Shown here one piece after another: positions 51,785 through 61,213 of a DNA stretch of 64,000 nt. The DNA is taken from the NCBI RefSeq assembly GCF_000467185.1, contig NZ_BATM01000019.1, forward strand, positions 98,133 to 162,132. The letters are read 5' to 3'. The translations under genes were made by a program, and so were the position numbers. Source of the stretch: Vibrio ezurae NBRC 102218 (GTDB lineage Bacteria; Pseudomonadota; Gammaproteobacteria; Enterobacterales; Vibrionaceae). The notes beneath the pieces were generated by a model. It was not told the DNA's origin. It searched no databases and worked only from the letters and a program-made list of their open reading frames with translations. Each line of letters begins with the position of its first letter. Positions within the stretch are counted from its first letter, which is position 1.

Positions 51785-52264
51785 GTTATCTCTTTGCTTA
51801 TGTCTTTGTTGGAAGTCATCGATGAGGTATGAATGCGTGTTGCTGCCACTCAAAGACGGTGTTTTTTAGCCTTGAGCGACGGACGATAATTCACTGACTT
51901 CCATGCTGACCGAAGATTTAAACAGATTTAAATGAAAATATGATTACAGTTAAGTTTCATTCCTGTGTTTTCATATGATTATTTTTCTATGCACGGGGTA
52001 GCATTGTTAATTTGGCGGAATAGTAGGCAGTAAATGAGGGAAAGAGAATCTGTCGATTTAACGAGGCGCTGAGAGAAGGGGATAATATTTGTTGATTAAT
52101 CAAAAGGTTAAATAAATACATTCACGTCAGCATTTCATTTGGTTGTATATGCAATCAAAGATTGACAAAACTCTGTTATAAAAATAGATATAGCTTGTTA
52201 GAATAAGCGCCGCGAAAGCCTTGCCTAGATGCATATGGCTTAGAATAAAAGTTGGTTAAGTCAT
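51785..52264. other. Intergenic region with no recognised gene
   Basis: About 480 bases, divergent promoter region for the genes at 51784 and 52265. It contains a 12-base palindrome TTGATTAATCAA (52092-52103), whose two-base gap excludes a normal FNR site. Nothing else stands out. Confidence 0.4.
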
Positions 52265-52894
52265 ATGTTGAATATTTTGAAAATCATGTTGATGAGTTTC
52301 GTATTGGTGATTGGAGTTGCACACGCAGGTTCGTATACCAAGCATGGTTTCAAAAAGGGGGCGAGCTTGAATGAGCCTCTTACGGTCTCTCTAGACAGTC
52401 ACTGTGATCAGACTCAATTTGATTTACCAGCATCTTTAGTCGTAAAACCGGGCGCACTCACAGATGTGATTATCCAATCTAGCGTACAATTTCGTCGTGG
52501 CAGGGTAGATCCTTATCTGTATGAATCAGACTACGTCTACAATCAAGTAAAGAGTAAACTGTTACTTAATACCCATTGGTTATGCGAAATTCAGCAGCGA
52601 AATCAGCAATCACGCGCTGCGGTATGGTTGATTCCTTCTATTGTTAGAACCTCAGGCAGCGGTGCATTTTACTATTTAGATGTAAACCAAAAAGAAAATG
52701 GCCATTATTCCATCTCACAAGAGCTGTTTTTAGGTGATCGCATTGAAATTGAGTCGCTAATCTATAAAAATAACACCGTTGAGCTGAGCTTTAAACAGCA
52801 TGCGTTAAGCCAGTCTTTGGCTGAACAGCCCAACCAATTAATAACCAGAAGGTTTACCCTTTCAGGGAATCAACTAGTTGAAAGTGCTCGTTAA
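52265..52894 (+). CDS. Exported protein of unknown function
   Basis: A 209-aa protein with a signal peptide (IMLMSFVLVIGVAHAG). The mature part has alternating beta-strand character (VVKPGALTDVIIQSSVQF, AAVWLIPSIVRTSG, AFYYLDVNQ) and two cysteines that could form a disulfide. I recognise no family. It precedes shyA by 172 bases on the same strand but is probably separate. Confidence 0.65.
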   Translation: MLNILKIMLMSFVLVIGVAHAGSYTKHGFKKGASLNEPLTVSLDSHCDQTQFDLPASLVVKPGALTDVIIQSSVQFRRGRVDPYLYESDYVYNQVKSKLLLNTHWLCEIQQRNQQSRAAVWLIPSIVRTSGSGAFYYLDVNQKENGHYSISQELFLGDRIEIESLIYKNNTVELSFKQHALSQSLAEQPNQLITRRFTLSGNQLVESAR

Positions 52895-53066
52895 GTGTTG
52901 ACTGCGCCTTATTTGGCTTGTCGACCATTTTTCAGCCACTAGCATTCAAGGACGTTATTCTGTAAACGCGAGCTTGTTTTAGCTCATTAATTTTTAAACT
53001 ATCAGGCCAAAATATGCGTAACTGCATGATTTTAATGGCGTGTTATACATTTTAGTAGGTATTTCG

Positions 53067-54389
53067 GTGTTAAAGTTAAATCAACTTAGTCAACAATCGC
53101 GCTCCAAAATAAAAAAAGGCTTGTTGATTTTACCTTTAGTGTTAATTGCCATTGTTGTGTTATCGCACAATAAAGATGAACGAAAGTTTGTACCACTGAA
53201 TATTGAAACCTCAAGTGCCGCTGTTGCCGATGACGCGGATGCTAAAGTCACTCACCTTGTGTCTGTTTCTGTTCCCACTTACAGCTACACCATCAAAAAT
53301 GGTGATAGCTTGAGCGTTATTTTTTCTAAGTTAGGCATTTCATATAAAAGCTTATTAAGCATTATGGAAGAAGATTTGAACCACCTTTCTTTAGATACTT
53401 TGCGTCCGGGCAATAGACTGTTGTTTTGGATTAATGAACAATCGGGCGTGCTCGAAAAAATGCAGTTGAAGTTTAACCCAGCGGATATTGTGCAATATTC
53501 TCGTGTTGAACATGGCGGCTATGCATTTAAAGATATTTCAATAAAAGGACAGTGGGATACCAGCGCTTTAGTGGGTTCGGTGCATGGCAGTTTTTCTAAA
53601 TCAGCACATAAACTGGGCTTGAGCATCAATGAAATTCGCACCATTACTACCTTGATGAAAGACAAATTAAATTTCACTCGTGATTTACGTGCAGGGGATA
53701 AATTCTCAGTTGTCCATAAGGTTCAATCGGTTGATGGTGTTGAAACAGGCAGTCGCGAGATTGAAGCCGTTAAAATCTTTAATCGCGGGCGCACAATCAG
53801 TGCTTTCTTACACACTGATGGACAGTTTTATGACGAAAACGGGGAAAGCCTACAACGTGCATTTATGCGTTACCCTGAAGAAAATCACTATGTGACTTCG
53901 CCGTTTAACCCAAATCGACGTCACCCAGTAACCGGTCGTCTTTCTCCTCACAACGGCACCGATTTCCGTGCGCCAGTGGGAACACCGGTTATGGCAACCG
54001 GTGATGGTAAAGTGATCATGATTCGTAATCACCCCTATGCAGGTAAGTACGTTGTGTTAGAGCATGGCTCTATTTATAAAACGCGTTATTTGCACTTGAG
54101 CCGTATTTTGGTGAAGAAGGGACAACAAGTGAAACGTGGTCAACGTATCGCATTGTCAGGTGCGACAGGACGTATTACCGGGCCGCATTTACACTATGAA
54201 CTCTTGATTCGTAACCGTCCGGTCAACCCAATGACCGCAAATATTCCAATGGCGGAATCGGTGCCTAAAAATGAGATGGCAAAGTTTGCCACTCGTCGTG
54301 ACAATTTGATTCAGATGATGAAAGAAGAGGAAGTATTACTTGCGAGTCAGCATCATTCGCAGAATAATAAGCCTCAAGAATCTCTTTAA
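53067..54389 (+). CDS. shyA: M23 family D,D-endopeptidase, ShyA/MepM type
   Basis: A 440-aa membrane-anchored hydrolase: cytoplasmic start, one helix (GLLILPLVLIAIVVL), an OapA/LysM-like domain (YTIKNGDSLSVIFSKLGI), a second inhibitory domain, and the LytM/M23 domain with zinc ligands in HNGTDFR and HLHYEL. Cleaves peptidoglycan crosslinks to allow cell elongation; ShyA is the main housekeeping enzyme in Vibrio cholerae and its domain 1 closes the active site. GTG at 53067 has AGGT 6 bases upstream; an earlier GTG at 53040 has none. Next gene starts 16 bases after. Confidence 0.9.
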   Translation: MLKLNQLSQQSRSKIKKGLLILPLVLIAIVVLSHNKDERKFVPLNIETSSAAVADDADAKVTHLVSVSVPTYSYTIKNGDSLSVIFSKLGISYKSLLSIMEEDLNHLSLDTLRPGNRLLFWINEQSGVLEKMQLKFNPADIVQYSRVEHGGYAFKDISIKGQWDTSALVGSVHGSFSKSAHKLGLSINEIRTITTLMKDKLNFTRDLRAGDKFSVVHKVQSVDGVETGSREIEAVKIFNRGRTISAFLHTDGQFYDENGESLQRAFMRYPEENHYVTSPFNPNRRHPVTGRLSPHNGTDFRAPVGTPVMATGDGKVIMIRNHPYAGKYVVLEHGSIYKTRYLHLSRILVKKGQQVKRGQRIALSGATGRITGPHLHYELLIRNRPVNPMTANIPMAESVPKNEMAKFATRRDNLIQMMKEEEVLLASQHHSQNNKPQESL

Positions 54390-54405
54390 TTTAGGTATAG
54401 AGTCA

Positions 54406-54753
54406 ATGAACCAAAGCGAATTTACTCAATTAGTCGTGCTAGCAAGCCAGTGTGACGATCTTCCACAAGCCCTGCAATTACTGCAAGAGTGCGAGTATGA
54501 AGAAGTATCGGAAGTGGCCCTGTCTTTAAAAGGACAATTTGCGGTTGCTGAAGTGGAAGGCGAGCAACGTGTATACCACGTGACGACTCAGCAAGAAGGC
54601 GATGATCTTCAGGAGTTTGTTGAACACATAATGAATACTGACGAGCATGTTATTCGTTTTGTGGCGTGGTTCTTTGATGCCTACTTTGACGTAAAGCAAA
54701 GTGATACCTATAAAATGGCAGGCAAAACGTACCAACAGCCAAAAAGAAAATAA
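54406..54753 (+). CDS. Small cytoplasmic protein following shyA, unknown function
   Basis: A 115-aa acidic protein, MNQSEFTQLVVLASQCDDLP... with a later HVIRFVAWFFDAYFDVK helix. ATG at 54406 is preferred over a frame that begins inside shyA. Only 16 bases separate it from shyA, so the two are an operon; an equivalent gene follows shyA in V. cholerae as I recall. No domain recognised; a regulatory link to wall hydrolysis is possible but unproven. Confidence 0.7.
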   Translation: MNQSEFTQLVVLASQCDDLPQALQLLQECEYEEVSEVALSLKGQFAVAEVEGEQRVYHVTTQQEGDDLQEFVEHIMNTDEHVIRFVAWFFDAYFDVKQSDTYKMAGKTYQQPKRK

Positions 54754-54778
54754 GCGTATTCGCTTATTTGACCGTCAG

Positions 54779-54807
54779 AAAAAATCCGCCTTTGTGGCGG
54801 ATTTTTT
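54779..54807. terminator. Terminator of the shyA operon
   Basis: Perfect stem AAAAAATCCGCC / GGCGGATTTTTT with loop TTTGT; T-rich on both strands, so it also closes the convergent glutaredoxin gene. Confidence 0.92.
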
Positions 54808-54827
54808 TGTTTTAGGGCAGACATAGG

Positions 54828-55448
54828 CTAAGCACTGCCTGTTCGTGCTGGAATGTCGACAACGTTATCGGGCACAACGGTATTGTGCTCACTAGGTAGC
54901 CATTTTTCTAGATTATCGGCGCCCCCAATATAGTTACCGTTCATCCAAATTTGTGGCACAGTCACCGGTGTTTTTTGGCCTATGTGTGCTTTTACTTCTG
55001 GGATCATTCGGTACAACGCGGCGCTGTCTTTGACCACATCAAAATAGGTGTACGACACTCCCGCTTTATCGAGCATCGCTTTCGCTTTGACGCAATAAGG
55101 GCAGGTGGCTTTGCCAAAAACGATATTGCCTTTTAGCTCGTCAATCTTAGTCCATTGAGCAATCACCGATTGCACCAATACACCTCGATTAAGTGCTTCC
55201 CCTTGACTGACGACTTTGCCTTCGACCACTAAGATTGGAGCATGCCATGCGCCCAGTTTTAGTGGCTCCCACCAGTGAGATAACCAGTCTTTGATCTCGA
55301 GCTCGATAGGCACATCTTTGAGTTCATTTTCGAAGGTATCTTTTAGGATATCTTTAGTGAGAGTACATTCACCACAAGGGATATTAACCTTAAAAGGTCC
55401 CCAGCTTCCTCTCCAGCGATACAGTGTGATTTTTATGGGTTTGCTCAT
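54828..55448 (-). CDS. Two-domain glutaredoxin-like protein (CGEC + CPYC)
   Basis: A 206-aa protein with two redox segments. The N-terminal domain has C25-G-E-C28 after PFKVNIP, followed by a helix and WHAPILVVEGKVVSQGEALNRG, resembling a glutaredoxin-like fold with a cis-Pro-like loop. The C-terminal domain (about 108-195) is a clear glutaredoxin: VFGKATCPYC (C116, C119), TVPQIWMNGNYIGGADNLEKWL. Uses glutathione for thiol-disulfide exchange. ATG at 55448 follows AAGGA by 8 bases. The fusion of two different active sites in one chain is uncommon. Confidence 0.85.
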   Translation of the reverse strand: MSKPIKITLYRWRGSWGPFKVNIPCGECTLTKDILKDTFENELKDVPIELEIKDWLSHWWEPLKLGAWHAPILVVEGKVVSQGEALNRGVLVQSVIAQWTKIDELKGNIVFGKATCPYCVKAKAMLDKAGVSYTYFDVVKDSAALYRMIPEVKAHIGQKTPVTVPQIWMNGNYIGGADNLEKWLPSEHNTVVPDNVVDIPARTGSA

Positions 55449-55560
55449 GTTGCCATTCCTTTTGTGCACCTATTAATAGAGTAGAACATGCTTACAGCAA
55501 AAACCTTTCAATATTTATGAAATTTAGTTTGAAAAATCAGTCGTTAGACAGAAACAAAAA

Positions 55561-55580
55561 GACCGAGCATAGGCTCGGTC
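55561..55580 (-). terminator. Terminator of OmpU-like porin gene
   Basis: Stem GACCGAGC / GCTCGGTC with a 4-base loop; on the minus strand followed by TTTTTG. About 60 bases beyond the porin stop. Confidence 0.88.
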
Positions 55581-55640
55581 TTCTACTTGGTCTTCCAAAT
55601 AAGGAATGTGTCTAATCTAAGGATTAGCCATTATCCCAAA

Positions 55641-56564
55641 TTAGAAATCGTAACGGATACCCGCTTGGATTTGGTCGTCTTCACCTTCAACTTGCTCGAA
55701 CTTGTAGCCAGCGTAAGTGCGAAGGTTGCCGTTGAACTTGTAAACGGCTTCGATAGCTGCGTTATCAACAGTAGCATCGTCAACATTTTCAACGTCTTGG
55801 TAGTTGTAAACCGCTGCGAATGTCCACTTGTCTAGCTTGTAAACTGCAGATACTTCAAATGCGTTAACGTCTTGGTCTGCAACAGAGCCTAGTGCGTAGA
55901 AACCGCCTAGAGTGAAGTCAGCAATTGAGTACTCAGCTGCAAAGTTGATTTGGCTGTTGTCATCGTTGCCGTTTGCTTGAGCAACGTAACCAAGGCCAAG
56001 AGCTAGACCGAAGTCAAAAGAGTACATTGCTGCAGCGCCGTAGCTGTCAGTGTCTTTTTCGTCGTTTGCTAGGTAGTTAGCTTGGATGTCAAAGCCACCG
56101 AACTCACCAGCGTATAGGAAGTTGTTAGTAAGCTTGTCTTCGTTACCCACAACGATATCAGCTGCGTCTCCACCGAATGTAGCCATTACGTCCGTAATGT
56201 CAGTTAGCATAACTTGAGCTGTGTCTTGCTTGCCGTAAGAGAAATCACCGATGTTAGTGCCGATACCTGCGAAAACGTAGCGGTTAGTGATCTTTGCATC
56301 AGTATCAAACTGAGCTTCATATTTACCAAAACCATAAAAATCTTCATTGATTTGAGTTTTGCCAACGATGTTTAAACGAGCACGAGACTCATCTTTGAAA
56401 GTGCTGTTATCTACTGATTCGTTGTTGTCAGAAATGTTGAAACGAGCTTCCGCACGACCGCCAATTTTCAGCTCAGAAGCATCATCTTTGTATACTGTTG
56501 CCGCTGCTGCAGAACCTGAAGCCATTACAGCTAAAATTGCGGTAGTTAGTGCTGCCTTTTTCAT
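55641..56564 (-). CDS. OmpU-like outer-membrane porin
   Basis: A 307-aa porin: signal peptide MKKAALTTAILAVMASGSAA, mature start ATVYKDDASELKIGGRAEARF, many beta strands (FYGFGKYEAQFDTDA, GDFSYGKQDTAQ, TYAGYKFEQ) and the classical C-terminal aromatic end IRYDF. Strong codon bias, a long leader and an efficient terminator fit an abundant protein. It lacks the long loops of V. cholerae OmpU, so I do not name it. Possible control by ToxR or CpxR was not seen in sequence. Confidence 0.9.
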   Translation of the reverse strand: MKKAALTTAILAVMASGSAAAATVYKDDASELKIGGRAEARFNISDNNESVDNSTFKDESRARLNIVGKTQINEDFYGFGKYEAQFDTDAKITNRYVFAGIGTNIGDFSYGKQDTAQVMLTDITDVMATFGGDAADIVVGNEDKLTNNFLYAGEFGGFDIQANYLANDEKDTDSYGAAAMYSFDFGLALGLGYVAQANGNDDNSQINFAAEYSIADFTLGGFYALGSVADQDVNAFEVSAVYKLDKWTFAAVYNYQDVENVDDATVDNAAIEAVYKFNGNLRTYAGYKFEQVEGEDDQIQAGIRYDF

Positions 56565-57292
56565 TTTGAAATTTCCTATTTTATAAAAGTATGAGTTTTT
56601 ACTCAGGAGTTATTTTTTCGAGCTCATGCCCGTTTGATTTGCCGCTAATTTAGAGTTGAAATATGAATGTCTAATGACTCATATATGAATGAGAAGTGAC
56701 GCTTTGATGACGAAATGATGAATGGGATAAGTTAATAACCATATGATTTATAAGGGGTTAATTAGGGCGGTACGTGATGTGAAATGGCATTTTTACTGTG
56801 TAAGTTATTGAAAAATAGTCGCTATGTGCTGCTTGTAAATAAGTGTGATTCTTGAATAGCCCTGGTAAAGAATGGATTTGTCAGAACGATTGTGTGGTAT
56901 CGGGGCTAGCAAAATGGATTGCGATCTGGCTCAATTTTTTAATAGAAAGTGTGATCTGGATCGGCCTCTTTGAGTTCATTGAATTTAACGTATCCATGAA
57001 ATGCAAAACACTCTATGCAACCAAGTGTGCAATCAAAGGTGCAACCGAGCACGTAGCCGAGTGTGTGATGAGGTGATACTTTTGCACCAAGACTGTGTTT
57101 ATTGAGTGCATTTATTGAATGTATTGCCGAAAAGCAAAATTGGCAGTGTTTCTTTATGCTTGGAGGGATTAAACTGGTTTGGTTTAATTTGGGCTCTACT
57201 GAGTACTTTTCCCTTGCAATTAATGGGGCTACCCTTTAGGGTCATCAACCTTGCAACACGTGCCAACCTCTAATCTACAAAAGGAATCTCCC
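56565..57292. other. Long divergent region between porin and dbpA
   Basis: About 730 bases without a supported gene. It contains repeated GATCTGG.TC strings (near 56920 and 56948) and many GTGTG/GTGCA repeats (56940-57110), which might be protein-binding sites. A 74-codon frame at 56852 starts with TTG, lacks a ribosome site and is judged spurious. The last 120 bases would form the dbpA leader. Confidence 0.45.
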
Positions 57293-58672
57293 TTGAGCGA
57301 CAATAAATTTTCTAAGTTACCTTTATCTCAGCCTTTGCTCGATAATTTGGCGTCGATGGAGTATTCCGAGATGACCGAAATCCAAGCACAAAGCCTACCA
57401 CTGATGCTAAAGGGCAAAGACGTGATTGGTCAGGGTAAGACGGGATCGGGTAAAACAGCCGCCTTTGGCTTGAGCTTATTGACGAACCTAAACGTGAAAC
57501 GATTTCGTGTTCAGTCTTTAGTGTTATGCCCCACACGTGAACTGGCTGACCAAGTGGCGAAAGAGATCCGTAGATTAGCCCGCACTATCCATAATATTAA
57601 AGTGCTAACTTTATGTGGTGGCGTGCCAATGGGACCACAAATTGGCTCGCTTGAGCACGGCGCTCATATTTTGGTGGGCACTCCAGGCCGTATTCTCGAT
57701 CATTTAGAAAGAGGGCGCATCAATTTATCTGAGCTGAATACTTTGGTATTAGATGAAGCCGATCGCATGCTAGATATGGGTTTCCAAGATGCGTTAGACG
57801 CGATCATCGCTGAAGCGCCGAAACAGCGTCAAACTTTGCTATTTAGTGCAACGTTCCCAGAAAAAATTCAACAAGTGGCGTCTCGCATCATGCAACAGCC
57901 ACAGTTGGTTAAAGTTGAATCTACCCATGATAAAAGCAGCATTACTCAGCATTTTTATAAAGTAGATAATAACGATCAACGCTTACAAGCTTTAGAGACT
58001 CTTTTATTGGCTTACCAACCAGAGTCTGCCGTGATTTTTTGTAATACTAAGCGTGAAGTTCAAGAAGTGGCAGATGAGCTGCACTATAAAGGTTTTAGTG
58101 TGATTGATTTACACGGCGATCTGGAGCAAAGAGAGCGCAACCAAACCTTAGTGCAGTTTGCGAACAAAAGTATCTCTATCTTAGTGGCGACGGATGTTGC
58201 CGCTCGCGGTTTGGATGTGGAAAACCTTGATGCTGTAATTAACTATCAGCTATCACGCGATCCAGAAGTTCACGTACACCGCATTGGTCGTACGGGTCGT
58301 GCGGGTAGTAAAGGAGTCGCGTGCAGCCTCTTTAGTGATAAAGAGCACTACCGTGTGGCGGTGATCGATGAGTATATGGACATTGAAATTAAGCCAGAAG
58401 CCTTACCTCAAGTTAGCGTGACTAGCGCTGTACAACCAACAATGGTGACTATAGAGATCTCTGGTGGTAAAAAGCAAAAGGTCAGAGCTGGGGACATTCT
58501 AGGTGCGTTGACCGGTGGTGATGGCATCGATGGTAAAAAAGTGGGCAAAATTAATTTGTTCGATATGCGTGCTTACGTTGCAGTAGATAAATCTGTGGCG
58601 AAAATGGCGCATAAGAAATTGGAAAATGGCAAAATGAAAGGCCGTAAGTTCCGAGCTCGAATTCTTTCTTAG
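57293..58672 (+). CDS. dbpA: ATP-dependent RNA helicase DbpA
   Basis: A 459-aa DEAD-box helicase: Q motif (YSEMTEIQAQSLP), motif I GQGKTGSGKT, PTRELADQ, VLDEADRMLDMG, SAT, VATDVAARGLDV and HRIGRTGRAG, followed by the DbpA RNA-binding RRM-like domain (VTIEISGGKKQKVRAGDILGALTG...FDMRAYVAV) that targets hairpin 92 of 23S rRNA. Functions in 50S assembly. Start is probably TTG at 57293 (MSDNKFSKLP) with AAGGA 8 bases ahead; an earlier TTG at 57251 has no ribosome site. Confidence 0.95.
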   Translation: MSDNKFSKLPLSQPLLDNLASMEYSEMTEIQAQSLPLMLKGKDVIGQGKTGSGKTAAFGLSLLTNLNVKRFRVQSLVLCPTRELADQVAKEIRRLARTIHNIKVLTLCGGVPMGPQIGSLEHGAHILVGTPGRILDHLERGRINLSELNTLVLDEADRMLDMGFQDALDAIIAEAPKQRQTLLFSATFPEKIQQVASRIMQQPQLVKVESTHDKSSITQHFYKVDNNDQRLQALETLLLAYQPESAVIFCNTKREVQEVADELHYKGFSVIDLHGDLEQRERNQTLVQFANKSISILVATDVAARGLDVENLDAVINYQLSRDPEVHVHRIGRTGRAGSKGVACSLFSDKEHYRVAVIDEYMDIEIKPEALPQVSVTSAVQPTMVTIEISGGKKQKVRAGDILGALTGGDGIDGKKVGKINLFDMRAYVAVDKSVAKMAHKKLENGKMKGRKFRARILS

Positions 58673-58702
58673 CGTTCTTCACGGCGATAAATCAATGGTG
58701 TT

Positions 58703-58740
58703 AAAAACGTCTGATGTATTTCATCAGACGTTTTTTTGTT
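58703..58740 (+). terminator. dbpA terminator
   Basis: Perfect 14-bp stem AAAAACGTCTGATG / CATCAGACGTTTTT with 5-base loop and further T. Confidence 0.92.
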
Positions 58741-58852
58741 TAACGCTGTTACTTTCCATGCATTTGTTTTCAAGCATTTCTGCTACGCTATTTCTGATTG
58801 CTTACTGAGTGTTATTGGTATGAAGTCAATGTGATCATTAACGCCCAAATAA

Positions 58853-58887
58853 AAACCCCAATAACGGCAAGTACGTTATTGGGGTTT
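58853..58887 (-). terminator. Terminator of CAP-like lipoprotein gene
   Basis: Perfect 14-bp stem AAACCCCAATAACG / CGTTATTGGGGTTT; on the minus strand followed by TT and an AT-rich stretch, 21 bases beyond the stop at 58908. Confidence 0.9.
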
Positions 58888-58907
58888 GATGTCTTTAAGC
58901 CGTTGGC

Positions 58908-60311
58908 TTATTTAGAAAAGTTCTGAGTTAAGAAATCGATTCCAGTGACCTGGTTATTGGTAAGTTTAATGAATGATAAGCCAGTTTTTGTTGCCCAGCT
59001 TGCCATTTCATTTTGGCAGTGTCCAGCGTGACCAGTAAAGCTGTTCGCACCAGCATTATTGAAGTAAGGGCTGGTGGTGTCTGCATTTTTCACATCAGTA
59101 TAACCATAAACGGCTTTTAGTGTACCAGTGAATGGGTCGGCACCTTGTGGAGTGATGGTAAAGGCATTTTGAACTTGACCGTGTATTTCAAAGTGACCTT
59201 GTTGGTTGTGACTTTGCTGAAGTTTGGTGTTGTCCATCGCTAAGTTATACACGTCATCACTCCAAGCAACAGGGGAGGTTGCCGCTTGCATTCCTGCTGG
59301 GAAACTTGCGTCGTGTCCTTCACAGTATCGCTTAACTGAACGTGCACAGTTAACCGCAATCATAGTCTGTACTTTTTGGCTGTCTAGATCTAAACCCTTT
59401 GGTATGTTCACAATACGACACCATTTAGCGCTCGCTACGGCGCCATTTCCTGGTTGACCGCCAAATACGGTACCCGCTAGTAACTTAGCGTTATCGAGCG
59501 TACGGTAGTCGACCATGCTACTAGGAACGTTCTGGTATTGAATACGACCATTCACCAGTTTTAAGAAGTCATTACTTGAGCTAGAAGCCCCCGCTTGCCA
59601 TTGTGCAAGCCAAGCTTTACCGAAGGTTTGCGCAATACTGTTTTCGATGCTGGTCAGTAGTAGTTGATTCCCAGCAAGTGTTTTGTGCGTAAGAAGATCG
59701 TCAACGCTTCCTGCATCAAAGATAAAGTTTGAATTTAGGTGCGCGTTTTTAAAGTTGTATGAGATGATTTGCTTATTACTCGCACTACAGCCACCTTGAT
59801 ATTCATATTCGGTGAGTGAACCGTTGATGGTCATACCTTGGTTATCAACGTCAATCGTCATTGGTGTCGAACCGTAGCAGTGCCATTCATTTTGATCGAC
59901 TGTTGGTGCACCGGTAGCTGACAATGTAATCGCACGTGATGGGTTGAATGTTAGGCTTGTTTGGCTCCCTTTCGTCGGTAATTGCGCAAACGCACCCGGT
60001 TTCAGTGCTTTGGTTAGGCCGTTCGTGATACCTGGATTGATGTCTTGTATCGTTACTTTACTTTGAGTTGAAAGCGCGTAAAGGCTGTCTAGAGCGGTGT
60101 ATAGAGGTGAGTTGTTATTGAACTCGAAGCCAGCTTGTGTATCAACCTGTTGATGGTTGGCATTGTGTCCATCGACATAGTGATTAATTTGGCTTTGTTC
60201 TTTTGCCGATAAGTTAGCTACCGTTTTGTCTACTTTAATATCGCTACTGCTGTTACACGCACTCAACATTAATAGACTTGATACGATTGCTGTTGTCTTG
60301 AATAGATTCAT
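58908..60311 (-). CDS. Lipoprotein with CAP/SCP-like C-terminal region
   Basis: A 467-aa outer-membrane or inner-membrane lipoprotein (lipobox LSAC, acylated C about residue 19). The N-terminal 280 residues are unrecognised. The C-terminal part (about 320-465) has AWSDDVYNLAMDNTKLQQSH and GHCQNEMASWATK, resembling the CAP/SCP/PR1 fold with candidate His/Glu residues. Several cysteines suggest disulfides. ATG at 60311 has GGGG 5 bases ahead; a GTG two codons earlier is also possible. Function unknown. Confidence 0.65.
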   Translation of the reverse strand: MNLFKTTAIVSSLLMLSACNSSSDIKVDKTVANLSAKEQSQINHYVDGHNANHQQVDTQAGFEFNNNSPLYTALDSLYALSTQSKVTIQDINPGITNGLTKALKPGAFAQLPTKGSQTSLTFNPSRAITLSATGAPTVDQNEWHCYGSTPMTIDVDNQGMTINGSLTEYEYQGGCSASNKQIISYNFKNAHLNSNFIFDAGSVDDLLTHKTLAGNQLLLTSIENSIAQTFGKAWLAQWQAGASSSSNDFLKLVNGRIQYQNVPSSMVDYRTLDNAKLLAGTVFGGQPGNGAVASAKWCRIVNIPKGLDLDSQKVQTMIAVNCARSVKRYCEGHDASFPAGMQAATSPVAWSDDVYNLAMDNTKLQQSHNQQGHFEIHGQVQNAFTITPQGADPFTGTLKAVYGYTDVKNADTTSPYFNNAGANSFTGHAGHCQNEMASWATKTGLSFIKLTNNQVTGIDFLTQNFSK

Positions 60312-60607
60312 ATACACCCCGTAAATAATGAAAACCGCCTAACTGACGCTTTGTATATTCCTATGTGATTGATATTCATCCGTTGTAGCAATGCTATTTC
60401 AGGAAAAGGAATCGTTTAGGCGGATAATTTGCTACAGATTATAAATAAAACTAGGGGCATAGGGAGCGGTTGAAGCTATGTTCTCATATTTGATTGTGGT
60501 CACAATAATACCTAGGAAGACGTGCTAAAGGTGGTGCTCATTCACGAGTGATTGATATAAAAATAAGATCTATTGTCAGATGTTTTGATAGAATCAGCAT
60601 TTATTTA

Positions 60608-61096
60608 ATGAGTTATGAGAGCGGTGTCGTGTTTACAATTATAGGGTGGTTTGTTCTTTCTGTGTTCTGCGGTGTCTATGCTTCAAGCAAAGGCCGTTCA
60701 GGCTTTGGCTTCTTTTTCTTGGCGTTTTTACTTTCTCCTATCATTGGTTTTATTGGAGCATTAATTGCGGCTCCTATTCAGAGCAAAATAGAGCAGCAGG
60801 CTATCAACAGCGGAGATTTACGGAAGTGCCCGATGTGTGCTGAGTTGGTTAAATACGAAGCAAAGTTGTGTAAACACTGCGGTTCAAAGCTGGGTTCTAT
60901 CAATAATGATGATGATGAAGAGGCAGGATACCAGTTTCAAATAATGTCGAATGGTGATGACGTTATCGCATTTGATACCGCAAAATCGAGTACGCCAGAT
61001 AATATAGAAAGTGCCAAAAGAAAAGGTTTTGCAGAAAAAGGCGTTGTATTTGCTGATAACGCAATCGACGCCATTAAAATATATTCAGCATCGTAA
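60608..61096 (+). CDS. Membrane protein with zinc-ribbon and C-terminal domain
   Basis: A 162-aa protein with two membrane helices (FTIIGWFVLSVFCGVYA and GFFFLAFLLSPIIGFIGALIA), then a cytoplasmic zinc ribbon CPMCAELVKYEAKLCKHCG (two CxxC knuckles), an acidic linker and a C-terminal alpha/beta segment (DDVIAFDTAKSS...GVVFADNAIDAIKIY). Start is uncertain: ATG at 60608 lacks a ribosome site; GTG at 60548 would add 20 residues, and a GTG at 60629 is another option. No named family beyond zinc-ribbon; possibly senses stress at the membrane (inference). Confidence 0.6.
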   Translation: MSYESGVVFTIIGWFVLSVFCGVYASSKGRSGFGFFFLAFLLSPIIGFIGALIAAPIQSKIEQQAINSGDLRKCPMCAELVKYEAKLCKHCGSKLGSINNDDDEEAGYQFQIMSNGDDVIAFDTAKSSTPDNIESAKRKGFAEKGVVFADNAIDAIKIYSAS

Positions 61097-61161
61097 AATC
61101 ACCGCTAAGTATATTAATGAGCCAGTAGGCTATAGCGAGTGACAATACATCGTACATCATC

Positions 61162-61199
61162 AGTCTATAGAAGGGAGAGAGAGCTCTCTTCTATAGACT
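61162..61199. repeat. Long perfect hairpin without T tract
   Basis: AGTCTATAGAAG (61162-61173) / CTTCTATAGACT (61188-61199), with further GAGAG/CTCTC pairing inside. It lies between two convergent genes and is probably a bidirectional transcript end or protein site, but no T run follows on either strand. Confidence 0.6.
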
Positions 61200-61213
61200 A
61201 AATACCATCATCA

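Noticed and set aside
52088..52107. FNR site upstream of the gene at 52265
   Set aside because: TTGATTAATCAA has a 2-base centre instead of the required 4, so it is only a palindrome.
56852..57076. 74-codon rightward frame in the porin-dbpA gap
   Set aside because: TTG start, no ribosome site, repetitive composition and no recognisable domain.
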